Notes: a model not told the origin generated them from the letters alone. Shown: positions 14,081 through 22,592, counted from the first letter of the stretch. The stretch: DNA of 32,216 bases from Oscillospiraceae bacterium (GCA_015063685.1 SVTR01000036.1:1-32216); one strand, 5' to 3'. Made by a program: numbers and translations.

Positions 14081-15856
14081 TCAGGACTCTGCGGAGGTGT
14101 CATTGACCTCTTCGGACTTTTCGAGGTTCTGCTCGCTCAGTTCCTCGTCGCTATAGCCGTAACGGTAGTCGCCAACCTTGCGCTGATAACCGTAGTTACC
14201 GTAGCTGCCGTACTTGCCGTACTTGCTGTACTTGCTATACTTGCTGTACTTGCTATACTTACTGTATCTTCCGTACTGGCTGTATCTTCCGTACTTACCG
14301 TACTTGCCATACTTGTAGTTACCGGACGCATAGTACTTGTTCTTGTAGTAATCGCCGGACTTGATATCCACGTCATTGAGGATAAAGCCGATGACAGAGC
14401 CACCCAGGCTTTCCATGGTCTCTACGGCCATACCCACCAGACGGCGGTCGGAATAGGCAGCGCGGATGACGAAGGCATAGCCTGTGATAACGTCACTGAG
14501 GATACCCGCGTCGGTAACCTCGCAAATGGGAGGCAGGTCGATCACGATCACATCGTACTTCTTCTTGGCCTCTTCGATGAAGGAACGCATCTTGGCAGAT
14601 GCCAAAAGCTCTGCGGGATTGGGAGGAATACGACCGCTGGTGACCACGTCCAGGTTCTCATAGCCGGAGGGACGGATGGCCAACGCATCGTCACGGCATA
14701 CGCCTGCCAGCACTTCGCTGAGACCGTAGGTCTTGGGATCAAGGCCAAAGACACGGTGCTGCACGGGACAACGGAGGTCACCGTCAAGCAAAAGCACCTT
14801 TTTGCCCATCTCGGCAAAGGAAACTGCGGTATTGGCAATCAGAATGGATTTACCCGCGCCTACGTAAGCAGAGGTTACACCGAACACGGCGCAGGTCTCT
14901 CCCTTGGTGGTATAGCACAGGTTGGTACGCAGAAGCTTGAAGGCCTCGGCAATAGCGAAGGGTGTTTTCTTAGACAAAAGACGGCCGGTATAGTCACGGC
15001 TGGAGGAAGACACGCCATCCCCCTTGACATAGTCCGAGGGAGCGGATTTCTTTTGCTTGCGAGCCTTCTTCTTTTTCTCATCCTTGGAGTTCTCGTTAGA
15101 CCAGGTAGGGATCTGACCGATGACGGGAGTCGTGAAATAAGGCTTCAGATCCTCTTCGGTGTAGACGGTATTATCAAAGAGCGCGCGGAGGAAGGCAACG
15201 ATGTAAATCAGACCTGCGCCCAGGATAAAGCCCAGGAAAGCAAAGGTGGTGCTACCTCTTCCGGAGGGAGAGCGGTCCAGCTCTGCGCTGTCCATACGCT
15301 TTGCTACGCTTTCGTATGCTTCTTCACCGGTAGCGGTCTGGATACCCACGCAGTAATCCAGCTTGCCGGGAACGACACGCTCAAAGGCCTTTGCCACCTC
15401 GTGAGCGATCACGGGATCGGCATGGGTCACGTTAATGGTCAACACCTGAGTATCCACGGAGACGGATACCATGGCTCTCAGCTGTTCGCGGGTGAAGTTC
15501 TTATAGGTATCGCCATACTGAGCGGTATCTGCCAGGTGCAGATTTAAAACGTCTTCGGTGACGATGCTGCTGGTAATCACCTGGGTAAAGGTTTCGGCCA
15601 GGTCTCTTGCGGCAGAGGTGCTACCGGGGGTAACAACGCTTTCACCGTCGCTGGCACGCGTACTGACGGCATTGACGTAATAGGTTATGGTGGAGGTATA
15701 GGTGGGGGTGGTGGTAAAGTATCTGAAAGCACCCGCGGCACCGCCGCAGATCAGGCCAATGATGACCATGCGAATCAGCGTTGCCTTAAGGATTTTGACC
15801 AAAAAACCTATATCTACTTGCTCATTATGCTTTTCGGTAGAGCTATTCACATCCAT
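14081..15856 (-). CDS. Wzc-like tyrosine autokinase with a long Tyr-rich tail
   Basis: This 591-residue protein fuses a Wzz-type chain-length domain (membrane segments near 27-47 and 203-225) to a BY-kinase domain, as in Wzc. The kinase motifs are Walker A VTSAYVGAGKS (327-337), Walker A' VLLLDGD (354-360) and Walker B VIVIDLPP (436-443). The C-terminal tail, residues about 503-569, holds about 23 tyrosines in 67 residues, mostly as YSK and YGK triplets, far more than the usual cluster of five to eight. These are expected autophosphorylation sites. It would control chain length and export of a surface polysaccharide. It leads the string with the PHP phosphatase gene and has a consensus promoter at 15925-15953. 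No glycosyltransferase genes follow in the window. Confidence 0.92.
   Translation of the reverse strand: MDVNSSTEKHNEQVDIGFLVKILKATLIRMVIIGLICGGAAGAFRYFTTTPTYTSTITYYVNAVSTRASDGESVVTPGSTSAARDLAETFTQVITSSIVTEDVLNLHLADTAQYGDTYKNFTREQLRAMVSVSVDTQVLTINVTHADPVIAHEVAKAFERVVPGKLDYCVGIQTATGEEAYESVAKRMDSAELDRSPSGRGSTTFAFLGFILGAGLIYIVAFLRALFDNTVYTEEDLKPYFTTPVIGQIPTWSNENSKDEKKKKARKQKKSAPSDYVKGDGVSSSSRDYTGRLLSKKTPFAIAEAFKLLRTNLCYTTKGETCAVFGVTSAYVGAGKSILIANTAVSFAEMGKKVLLLDGDLRCPVQHRVFGLDPKTYGLSEVLAGVCRDDALAIRPSGYENLDVVTSGRIPPNPAELLASAKMRSFIEEAKKKYDVIVIDLPPICEVTDAGILSDVITGYAFVIRAAYSDRRLVGMAVETMESLGGSVIGFILNDVDIKSGDYYKNKYYASGNYKYGKYGKYGRYSQYGRYSKYSKYSKYSKYSKYGKYGSYGNYGYQRKVGDYRYGYSDEELSEQNLEKSEEVNDTSAES
14150..14350 (-). 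repeat. 9-bp tandem repeats encoding the Tyr-rich tail
   Basis: The region is built from 9-bp units (codons for Tyr, Ser or Gly, Lys or Arg), with five near-identical YSK units in a row around 14215-14262. Repeat number could change by slippage, altering the number of phosphorylation sites without breaking the frame. Confidence 0.85.
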
Positions 15857-15924
15857 GATTTCAAATCCTTTCTTTTTTGATTTTATATTTTATCTGTGTT
15901 ATTTTTACATTCGTCAACCATTAT

Positions 15925-15953
15925 ATTATACACACATTTTTCTGTTTTGTCAA
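15925..15953 (-). promoter_or_regulatory. Consensus sigma-A promoter of the wzc-like gene
   Basis: A perfect TTGACA (15948-15953) and a perfect TATAAT (15925-15930) are separated by 17 bp on the minus strand, about 70 bp before the ATG. Confidence 0.88.
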
Positions 15954-16024
15954 GGGATAGAACGAAAGTTGCGCAGATTCCCCGCGATTTTCCCACTTTA
16001 GGTAAAAAAAGCTTTCAGAATATA

Positions 16025-16060
16025 GCAAAAGGAGCATCGGCTTTGACGGCCGATGCTCCC
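16025..16060 (-). terminator. Terminator after trpS
   Basis: An 11-bp stem (16031-16041 with 16049-16059) with a 7-base loop is followed on the minus strand by TTTTGCTAT. It lies 23 bp after the trpS stop codon. Confidence 0.8.
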
Positions 16061-16082
16061 GGAAAGCAAATATTGGCATGAA

Positions 16083-17084
16083 TCATCTGATCTGCACGAA
16101 GCCCAGCTTCTTCTGCACCTTGGACAGGGTCCGTCTGGCCACGTAGGATGCCTCCTCGGCGCCCTTCTTCATCTGGGCCTCCAGCTGTGCCTTATCGGAC
16201 ATGTAGCACTTGAACTTCTCCTGCACGGGTGCCAGCGCATCAGCGCAGACCTCTCCTACGGCCATCTTGAAGTCGCCGTAGCCCTTGCCCTCAAACTCGC
16301 GCTCGATGTCCTCGATGGTTTTGCCCGTAAAGACGGAATAGATGGTCATGAGGTTGTTGATGCCGTCCTTGCCCTCGGCGTACTTCACGCAGGTGTCGGA
16401 GTCGGTGACGGCGCGCTTGAACTTGCGGATGATGGTGTCACGGTCGTCCAGGATGTAGACCACGGCGTTGGTGTTTTCGTCGGACTTGCTCATCTTCTTG
16501 GTGGGATCGGCGAGAGACATGATCTTGGCGCCGCTCTTGGCCATAATGGGTTCGGGGATGGTGAAGGTGTCGGGGTAGATGGCGTTGAAGCGGGTAGCGA
16601 TATCGCGGCACAGCTCCACGTGCTGCTTCTGGTCAATGCCCACGGGCACCACGTCGGTCTGATAGAGCAGGATATCGGCAGCCATGAGGACGGGATAGGT
16701 AAAGAGGCCGGCGTTGATGTTGTCGGCGTGCTTCTGAGACTTATCCTTGAACTGGGTCATGCGGGACAACTCACCAAAGCCGGTGAAGCAGTTGAGGAGC
16801 CATGCCAACTCGGCATGCTCCTTCACATGAGACTGGACGTAGAGGGTATTCTTCTCGGGATCCAGTCCGCAGGCCATGTAGAGGGCCAGGGTCTCGTAGG
16901 TGCGGCGGCGGAGGTCGGCGGGCACCTGACGGACGGTGATGGCGTGCTCGTCTACCACGCAGTAGAAGCATTTATACTTCTCGGAGAAGGAGGCGAAATT
17001 CTTAATGGCACCAAGGTAGTTGCCGATGGTCAAGTTTCCGCTGGGCTGAACGCCGGAGAAGGAAACGGGGGTGTTTTGGAACAT
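16083..17084 (-). CDS. trpS: Tryptophanyl-tRNA synthetase
   Basis: This 333-residue class Ic synthetase charges tRNA-Trp with tryptophan. The first signature, a HIGH variant, is GNLTIGNYLG (residues 16-25), and the second, KMSKS, is at 198-202 in the context PTKKMSKSDENTNAVV. The GxQPSG start of the family (GVQPSGNLTIGNY) and the tryptophan-binding region MAADILLYQTDVVPVGIDQKQH are normal. AGAGG lies 8 bases before the ATG. The gene is preceded by a T-box leader (17124-17420) that reads the tryptophan codon, so its expression should rise when tRNA-Trp is uncharged. Confidence 0.97.
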   Translation of the reverse strand: MFQNTPVSFSGVQPSGNLTIGNYLGAIKNFASFSEKYKCFYCVVDEHAITVRQVPADLRRRTYETLALYMACGLDPEKNTLYVQSHVKEHAELAWLLNCFTGFGELSRMTQFKDKSQKHADNINAGLFTYPVLMAADILLYQTDVVPVGIDQKQHVELCRDIATRFNAIYPDTFTIPEPIMAKSGAKIMSLADPTKKMSKSDENTNAVVYILDDRDTIIRKFKRAVTDSDTCVKYAEGKDGINNLMTIYSVFTGKTIEDIEREFEGKGYGDFKMAVGEVCADALAPVQEKFKCYMSDKAQLEAQMKKGAEEASYVARRTLSKVQKKLGFVQIR

Positions 17085-17123
17085 GGTTATGTCCTCTCTT
17101 TCTTTGTGATCTTAGGTGCTCCC

Positions 17124-17420
17124 CTACCGAGGAAAAAAGGAAACCCCGACAGAGGAATAAATCTCTGTCGGGGACGAATTTTGTCTAAAAATCCGCGGTA
17201 CCACCCACGATTGAGGGACATCCACCTATGGGTGCTTCCCTCCTCTTTCGCACGGTAACGGTATGCGGCCGTCAGATACTACCCCGGCAATCACAAGATT
17301 GCGCGGCTCGGTCTGCCCTCGGAAGTCCATTCGCCGTGTCTCTGTCCCGCGTTTCCAGCATCGGCGGGTCTCTATGGCAGAGGTGGACGGGTACTATTCT
17401 TCGTCACAGGTTTATGATGC
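17124..17420 (-). ncRNA. T-box riboswitch of trpS, tryptophan specifier
   Basis: The leader between promoter and trpS has the features of a T-box RNA. The T-box core is TGGTACCGCG on the minus strand (17194-17203). Stem I carries the sequence GAA-TGG-AC; the specifier TGG (17327-17329) matches the Trp codon. A terminator stem (17144-17154 with 17163-17173), followed by a T-rich run on the minus strand, sits 20 bp downstream of the T-box. Pairing of uncharged tRNA-Trp with the specifier and the T-box bulge should favour the antiterminator. Stem boundaries were not folded. Confidence 0.92.
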
Positions 17421-17423
17421 TAT

Positions 17424-17452
17424 ATGATAGCATATTTTTTGAGATTTGTCAA
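17424..17452 (-). promoter_or_regulatory. Promoter of the trpS T-box leader
   Basis: TTGACA (17447-17452) and TATCAT (17424-17429) are spaced 17 bp apart on the minus strand. Transcription should begin near 17417, which is where the T-box stem I region starts. Confidence 0.82.
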
Positions 17453-17508
17453 GGGGTTTTAACAAATTAGCCGTGGTTCGCGAATTGAAAAACGCGTTGC
17501 TTTCGTGA

Positions 17509-19242
17509 TTACTTTTGACCGCGACCGCCACATCCCGAGCAGAGTCGCCACCCCGCGCTGCCACAGTAGGTACAACCCTGCTCCGTGGGGATGCCCATAA
17601 CGTAAATGGTGGGGCCTTTTCCGCTACCTTTACAGTAGTAGCAAGTGACACGGCCGTCGCCCTCGCACAGGGCGCAGGTCTTGGTGCCGACGGCGGGGTT
17701 GTCCGAGGAGGAACCGGAGCTGCCCGAGCTACCGCCCGAAGCACTTGGCGCACCGGTGGGATAGGGCTCGGGTTCATTGGCGTGATACTCCTTGCGGATC
17801 AGCTCTATCAGGTTGTTACCGTCGGAGTCCACCATCCAGACAGACCATTCCAAGCCGTCGGCCATTCTCGATCTGGTGAAGATGATGCGTGTATCGTCGG
17901 CATATATGATCTCCTTGATGGCATAGGTTTTGGCAACTGTTTCGCCTTCTTCTCGCTGACCGGAGCCACTCCTGAGAAGAAGCTCCTGCACCCCGGTTTC
18001 CTTATGCTCGCGGCACAGGTTGTTGGAGCCCCAGGCCAAATAGTATTGCCATTCATAATCATCATTTGGCCCGTTGCTTATATTGTTATACTCATCACGG
18101 GTGGAGCGTTCGGCAATGTAGTTTTCTTGGTTGAATTTATAATAAACCGAGACATCCTCGCCGCTTTCGTCAAATCCGGAGATTCTAAAATATATGTACG
18201 GCCCCTCTGTTTTGGGTGTTACGTAAAAGATACTTTCGAGAACGTTCATACTCCACAGTTCTTCTGCCTTTCCGTCGATGGCGTTCATACGAAGCAATCG
18301 AAGAGTTTTACCGTCTGTATCGCTCATTAATAACTGAAGATCGTTGTCGATTTGAATCAACTGGTAAGGTCTGTCATCGCGAATCAACTCTTTATTTTCC
18401 AGTGTATCCAGATTCAATGTATATATAACATTGTAGCTGCTGTCAGTCACATCACTTTCAACAAACAGAATATTTTTGAGCATAAAGGTCGATTGAATTT
18501 CTCCTACACTCGACAGCACGATCTCTCGCTCGCCGTCAGCCACGCTCATGCGGTAGATGCAATGATTGGATTGATTGGCATAGTACACGTAGCCATTATA
18601 CAAGTACATTTCTGCCATAGAGGATATAGTCTTCCCACCGCCTGCATAGGTTGCCACCTCGTTGCCGCAGAAAACGTAGAGGTTGCCGTAATAGCCCAGA
18701 TAGATCATGTCGCCGTCAATACAGATATTGCTACCGTAATAAACGCTGTTCGCACCGGAGTTCTGCATGACGTAAAGATCTTCCGGGGGAAGGGGCTCGC
18801 CTTCACCATTGGTGGATACTTCATTGTCAGTTTCATCCTTGTCAGGGCCGGAGGAGCTATCGGCTGCCGTTTCACTATCCGGGAGCATGAGGGTCTCGTC
18901 TTCTCCGTTGGTGGATCCTTCATTGTCGGTTTCATCCTTGTCAGAGCCGGAGGAGCTATCGGCTGTCGTTTCACTATCCGGCAGCACGAGGGTCTCACCT
19001 TCTCCGTTGGTGTATTCTTCATTTTCGGTTTCATCCTTGCCAAAGCCGGAAGAACCATCGGCGGCCGTTTCACTATCCGACTGCAAGAAGGATTTTCCGC
19101 AGTAGGCACAGAATTTTGAGTCTGTCAAGTTCTTTTCGCCGCAATACAGGCATTTAACCACCTCGAGAGTGCTTGTCTGATTACAAGCCATTAAATTCAG
19201 GATTATGACAAAGGACAAGATAACAAGCAGGATTTTTTTCAT
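17509..19242 (-). CDS. Lipoprotein with zinc ribbon, repeats and DnaJ-type Cys-rich tail
   Basis: This 577-residue protein begins with a signal ending in LMAC (Cys20). A zinc-ribbon-like motif follows (Cys31, Cys34, Cys45, Cys48). Residues 56-154 are three 33-residue repeats, acidic and rich in Ser, Asp and Gly. Residues about 155-490 look like a beta-propeller of the DUF5050 type (repeated Y, G and NG turns, VYYANQSNHCIYRMS). After a Ser/Gly linker (about 495-515), residues 517-577 carry four CxxCxGxG-like motifs (CALCEGDG, CYYCKGSG, CTYCGSAG, CSGCGGRG), as in the zinc domain of DnaJ. DnaJ domains are cytosolic, so this combination on an exported lipoprotein is unusual. It may be a redox or binding module. 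AAGGA lies 6 bases before the ATG. Its function is unknown. Confidence 0.82.
   Translation of the reverse strand: MKKILLVILSFVIILNLMACNQTSTLEVVKCLYCGEKNLTDSKFCAYCGKSFLQSDSETAADGSSGFGKDETENEEYTNGEGETLVLPDSETTADSSSGSDKDETDNEGSTNGEDETLMLPDSETAADSSSGPDKDETDNEVSTNGEGEPLPPEDLYVMQNSGANSVYYGSNICIDGDMIYLGYYGNLYVFCGNEVATYAGGGKTISSMAEMYLYNGYVYYANQSNHCIYRMSVADGEREIVLSSVGEIQSTFMLKNILFVESDVTDSSYNVIYTLNLDTLENKELIRDDRPYQLIQIDNDLQLLMSDTDGKTLRLLRMNAIDGKAEELWSMNVLESIFYVTPKTEGPYIYFRISGFDESGEDVSVYYKFNQENYIAERSTRDEYNNISNGPNDDYEWQYYLAWGSNNLCREHKETGVQELLLRSGSGQREEGETVAKTYAIKEIIYADDTRIIFTRSRMADGLEWSVWMVDSDGNNLIELIRKEYHANEPEPYPTGAPSASGGSSGSSGSSSDNPAVGTKTCALCEGDGRVTCYYCKGSGKGPTIYVMGIPTEQGCTYCGSAGWRLCSGCGGRGQK
18781..19077 (-). 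repeat. Three 99-bp tandem repeats in the lipoprotein gene
   Basis: Three direct units of 99 bp encode 33-residue repeats that begin DSET(A/T)AD and contain KDET(E/D)NE. They are nearly identical at the DNA level, so recent duplication or copy-number variation is likely. Confidence 0.9.
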
Positions 19243-19301
19243 TAATCATCCTTCTTTCTCATAAACATTTAAATATGTTATATTGCTAATGTTGTAGTAT
19301 T

Positions 19302-19463
19302 GGTCACCTCTAAAAACTCTCTTGACGGCGAAGCCGTAGTGATTTTTCCGTCATATTTCACAGATTTTTCTTCGCGTAGCTCTACTACGCGTGCGAAAAA
19401 TTGTATCATCTGACGCAAAACTCCCTTGCGGCTCGCTCGCCAATAGAGTTTTTAGAGGTTCCC
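19302..19463. mobile_element. MITE-like element 1
   Basis: Terminal inverted repeats of 19 bp (19302-19320 and 19445-19463) match at 17 positions, and the inner 15 are perfect. A direct repeat TATT flanks both ends (19298-19301 and 19464-19467), as expected for a 4-bp target duplication. The interior (no reading frame) carries GTGATTTTTCCGTCATA and a further stem CGCGTAG/CTACGCG. The interior matches element 2 in reverse orientation, so both belong to one family. Confidence 0.82.
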
Positions 19464-19494
19464 TATTATTTGAGGAACGTGTCGAATAATTTCA

Positions 19495-19668
19495 GGGCAT
19501 CTCTAAATACTCAGTGTGCGGCGAGATGCGAGGGATTTTTTCGTCAGACTAAAGGTCACCTCTAAACAAAAATCTGCGCGCATAGTCGTCCCTATGCGAA
19601 AGAATTTTGTGACGTATGACGGAAAAAGCACCGTCATATCGGCGTGTGATGAGTTTTTAGAGATGCCC
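19495..19668. mobile_element. MITE-like element 2, next to the DUF4832 stop codon
   Basis: Terminal inverted repeats of 19 bp (19495-19513 and 19650-19668) match at 18 positions. A TTCA direct repeat flanks the element (19491-19494 and 19669-19672). The right copy of TTCA contains the stop codon of the gene at 19670-21124 (TCA in the plus strand). The interior is homologous to element 1 but inverted, and holds GGTCACCTCTAAAC as an internal copy of an element-1-type end. No transposase frame is present. Confidence 0.85.
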
Positions 19669-19669
19669 T

Positions 19670-21124
19670 TCAATTTTCAAATTCCAAAATTTCATTCACA
19701 GTCGTTCTGCCGAGGGTATAGAAACTGCCGTCAAACACGGTCTCTTTGAGCGCCCACTTGATGGGTGTCTCCCCCTCGAACAGACCGATGGCCACCTCGT
19801 AACTGCCTGCAGGAAGCGAGCGGAGGTCAAGCTGAAGCTTTATGGTCTGCTTCACACCGGGCATCCACTTGCGGTTGTCGGTCTCCACAGGGATGACGTA
19901 GTCCTTCCCCGCCGTACTGCGGAAGCGGAAGACCAGATCGTACTTGTGATATGCCTTGGCCCAGCCTCGATTCTCCACATCCAGGGTGACCATATTGTGG
20001 GCGGTGGGAGTGAGGGTGGGCATGGTCATGCCCGTGAGGAAATACCAGTAGCCCAGGCGGTTGGCGCAGTACTCGGTGAGGTAGTACTCGTTCTTCAGCC
20101 AGTCACGGGGGTAGCCGTGGAAGCCCGCGAAGGTGGCGTGACAGCGCTTGAAGGCCTCGATGGCGGTAAGGCCGTCGCGGAAGTGATCGTTGTGGGCATG
20201 GACATAGCCGTAATGCTCCATCTCAATGGCGGTGGGGGCGTTCTTCCAGAGCTTATCAAACGCCCAAGGTGCGCGAAGGGTATCGTAGTCGTTGACCTGG
20301 GTGTAGTAATTACAGCACACCGAATCGTCCTGGATGCCGAAGCCCCGCTGGTAGGCGTAATCCAGGATCTCCTGGACCTCGGCCCTACCGTGGGCGATGC
20401 GGCAGGAGATGTGGTCGTCGTTGCACAGCACCCAGGTGTCAGGGAAATACTTGGCGTGGAGATCAAAATGCTTTTTGACGATGGGAGGAGGAATGATCTC
20501 CTCTGTGCCGCAGGCGGTATGCCCCTCGCCCCAAGTGCCCATAGTACCCACGTCGATGCACTCAATGAGGGGATGACCGTTGAATTTCTCTCCCAAAGTG
20601 TAGAGCAACCGCTCCACGTGGTGAAGGAAGATAGGATCGCCGTAATCGGGCTGAATGCGGCCGCCCGAAAGACGGTAACCACGGGCGCCCTGCTCGTAGA
20701 CATAGGCGGGGGTGGCACCGTTCATGTTGGGATCATTTTCATAGGTGCAGACACGGAGGGAGAATTTGTAGCCTCTGGGCGCCCAAAGCTCCATGATCTC
20801 GTCCAGGTAGGAGAAGTCGTAGACCCCCTCGGCCTTCTCCACGTCGCCCCAGTCGAAGCGGAGGTAGAGGTGGTTGAGGCCGGGGAAATCGGTCAGAGCG
20901 TCGCTGTGGTCGTGGTGGATGCGGTAGTTGTCGCGGCCGTAGCCGTTGTCGATGTAGTGCCAGAACCAGCCCTTGTGGGGGTTCTTCAGGGGGGTCTTAT
21001 CGTCTATCAGGGGACGGAGGTCGATGAAGTCCCTGCGGGTGGAGAGATCGTCAAACATCCCACACATGGTCTGGGAGCCGTCGGGGGCGGGGGCGGGCAT
21101 GAGGTTGGGATATTTCTTTTCCAT
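19670..21124 (-). CDS. DUF4832-like protein, copy 1
   Basis: This 484-residue protein shows no signal peptide, so it is probably cytoplasmic. It is a tandem paralogue of the next gene. Shared motifs are KNPHKGWFWHYIDNGYGR, HLYLRFDWGDVEK-EGVYDFSYLDEIM, VGT-GTWGEGHT, CNDDH, RAPWAFDKL and GFHGYPR-WL-NE-YLTEYCANRLGYWYF. The layout resembles a TIM-barrel glycoside hydrolase (residues about 40-370) followed by a beta-sandwich with DVENRGWAKAY, as in proteins with DUF4832 and DUF4874 domains. The enzyme activity is unknown. GGAG lies 9 bases before the ATG at 21124; another ATG at 21130 is only 3 bases away, and one at 21145 abuts the previous stop codon. It ends at the TTCA flank of element 2. Confidence 0.8.
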   Translation of the reverse strand: MEKKYPNLMPAPAPDGSQTMCGMFDDLSTRRDFIDLRPLIDDKTPLKNPHKGWFWHYIDNGYGRDNYRIHHDHSDALTDFPGLNHLYLRFDWGDVEKAEGVYDFSYLDEIMELWAPRGYKFSLRVCTYENDPNMNGATPAYVYEQGARGYRLSGGRIQPDYGDPIFLHHVERLLYTLGEKFNGHPLIECIDVGTMGTWGEGHTACGTEEIIPPPIVKKHFDLHAKYFPDTWVLCNDDHISCRIAHGRAEVQEILDYAYQRGFGIQDDSVCCNYYTQVNDYDTLRAPWAFDKLWKNAPTAIEMEHYGYVHAHNDHFRDGLTAIEAFKRCHATFAGFHGYPRDWLKNEYYLTEYCANRLGYWYFLTGMTMPTLTPTAHNMVTLDVENRGWAKAYHKYDLVFRFRSTAGKDYVIPVETDNRKWMPGVKQTIKLQLDLRSLPAGSYEVAIGLFEGETPIKWALKETVFDGSFYTLGRTTVNEILEFEN

Positions 21125-21145
21125 GTTCATACGCTCCTTTCCCAT

Positions 21146-22579
21146 TTAAACGGTGCGGACGGCGGTGCGTCCGACGGTGTAGTAGCCCTCATCGAGGGCG
21201 GTCTCCTTGATGGCCAGCTTGACGGGCCGCTCCCCCTCAAAGAGGCCCACGGCCACCTCGTACTCCCCCGCGGGCACGCCTCGGGCATCCACGCGGAGGT
21301 CCAGGGTGAAGGCGGTGTCAGGGAGCCAATCGCGGTTGTCGGCGTCCAAAGGAATTTCATAGCTTCCCTGCTCGTTTTTGAGGCGCAGTTTCAGCGTGAA
21401 GGGCCAGTAGGCTCTCGCCCAGCCTCGGTTTTCCATGTCCAGGGTGACGATATTGTAGACGGTATCGGTCAGCTCGGGGATGCAGGCGCCTGTGATGAAG
21501 TACCAGTAGCCCAGGCGGTTGGCGCAGTACTCGGTGAGGTAGAATTCGTTCTCCAGCCACTTACGGGGGTAGCCGTGGAAGCCCGCGAAGGTGGCGTGGG
21601 CGGACTTGTAGGCCTCCATGGCGGTGAGGCCGTCGCGGAAGTAGCTTTCAAACTGGGGCTTGATGTAGGTGTAGTGGGCCATCTCGATGACATTGGGGCA
21701 GTTATCCGCCAGCTTATCGAAGGCCCAGGGGGCGCGCATGGTATCGTAGCCGTTCATCTGGAAGTAGTAGTCACAGCAGATGGAATCGTCCTGGACACCC
21801 ATGCCTCGGGCGGCGGCGTAGTCCAAGACCTCCTGCACCTCAGCCTGACCGTTGGGGATGCGGCCCACCATGTGGTCGTCGTTGCAGACCACGAAGGTGT
21901 CGGGGAAATACTTACAATGGAGGTCGAAGTGCTTCTTCACCACGTCCAGGGGGTAGATCACGCCGTCCCCCTCCACGGTGTGTCCCTCGCCCCAGGTGCC
22001 GATGGTGCCCACGTCGATGAGCTCGATGCGGGGGTCGCCATTGTACTTTTCGCCGAGGGCGGCGAGGAAGTTCTCCAGGTGGTGGAGGAAGATGGGGTCG
22101 GCGTAGTCGGGCTGGATCTTGCCGTTCTCCAGCTCATAGCACCGCGCGCCCTTTTCAAAAACATAGGCGGGGGTGGCGTAGTTGAGGTTGGGGTCGGCCT
22201 CGTAGGTCACGGCGCGGAGGGCAAAGGTATAGCCGTAGGCCCCCCACTTGTCCATGATCTCGTCCAGGTAGGAGAAGTCGTAGACCCCCTCCTCTTTTTC
22301 CACGTCGCCCCAGTCGAAGCGGAGGTAGAGGTGGTTGAGGCCGGGGAAGTCCAGTATGGGGTCGTCCTCGTAGCCGTCGCGGTAGAAGGGGCGGCCGTAG
22401 CCGTTGTCAATAAAGTGCCAGAACCAGCCCTTGTGGGGGTTCTTCAGCACCGTCTTATCGTCCACCAGCAGGCGGAGATCCACGAAGTTCTTGCGGGTGA
22501 TGCGGTCATCGGTCATAAAGCACATGGTCTGGCATTCACCCTTAGGGAGCTCTGTCTGTATGTTCGGAAAGGTATTCAC
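21146..22579 (-). CDS. DUF4832-like protein, copy 2
   Basis: This 477-residue protein is the tandem paralogue of the gene downstream and carries the same motifs. The copies agree for long stretches at the DNA level: the regions near 20050-20145 and 21500-21600 are almost identical, so duplication was fairly recent. A GTG start at 22579 was chosen because AAAGGAG lies 7 bases upstream; the extended frame to 22663 overlaps the preceding gene. No signal peptide is present. The first 40 residues differ most between copies; then the barrel and beta-sandwich follow. The gene lies 13 bp after the stop codon of the second lipoprotein and is clearly part of the operon. Its substrate is unknown. Confidence 0.82.
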   Translation of the reverse strand: MNTFPNIQTELPKGECQTMCFMTDDRITRKNFVDLRLLVDDKTVLKNPHKGWFWHFIDNGYGRPFYRDGYEDDPILDFPGLNHLYLRFDWGDVEKEEGVYDFSYLDEIMDKWGAYGYTFALRAVTYEADPNLNYATPAYVFEKGARCYELENGKIQPDYADPIFLHHLENFLAALGEKYNGDPRIELIDVGTIGTWGEGHTVEGDGVIYPLDVVKKHFDLHCKYFPDTFVVCNDDHMVGRIPNGQAEVQEVLDYAAARGMGVQDDSICCDYYFQMNGYDTMRAPWAFDKLADNCPNVIEMAHYTYIKPQFESYFRDGLTAMEAYKSAHATFAGFHGYPRKWLENEFYLTEYCANRLGYWYFITGACIPELTDTVYNIVTLDMENRGWARAYWPFTLKLRLKNEQGSYEIPLDADNRDWLPDTAFTLDLRVDARGVPAGEYEVAVGLFEGERPVKLAIKETALDEGYYTVGRTAVRTV

Positions 22580-22592
22580 GGTTACTCTCCTT

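Noticed and set aside
16053..17258. 401-codon plus-strand frame through trpS
   Set aside because: trpS and its T-box occupy the minus strand, with both synthetase signatures; the antisense frame lacks a start signal.
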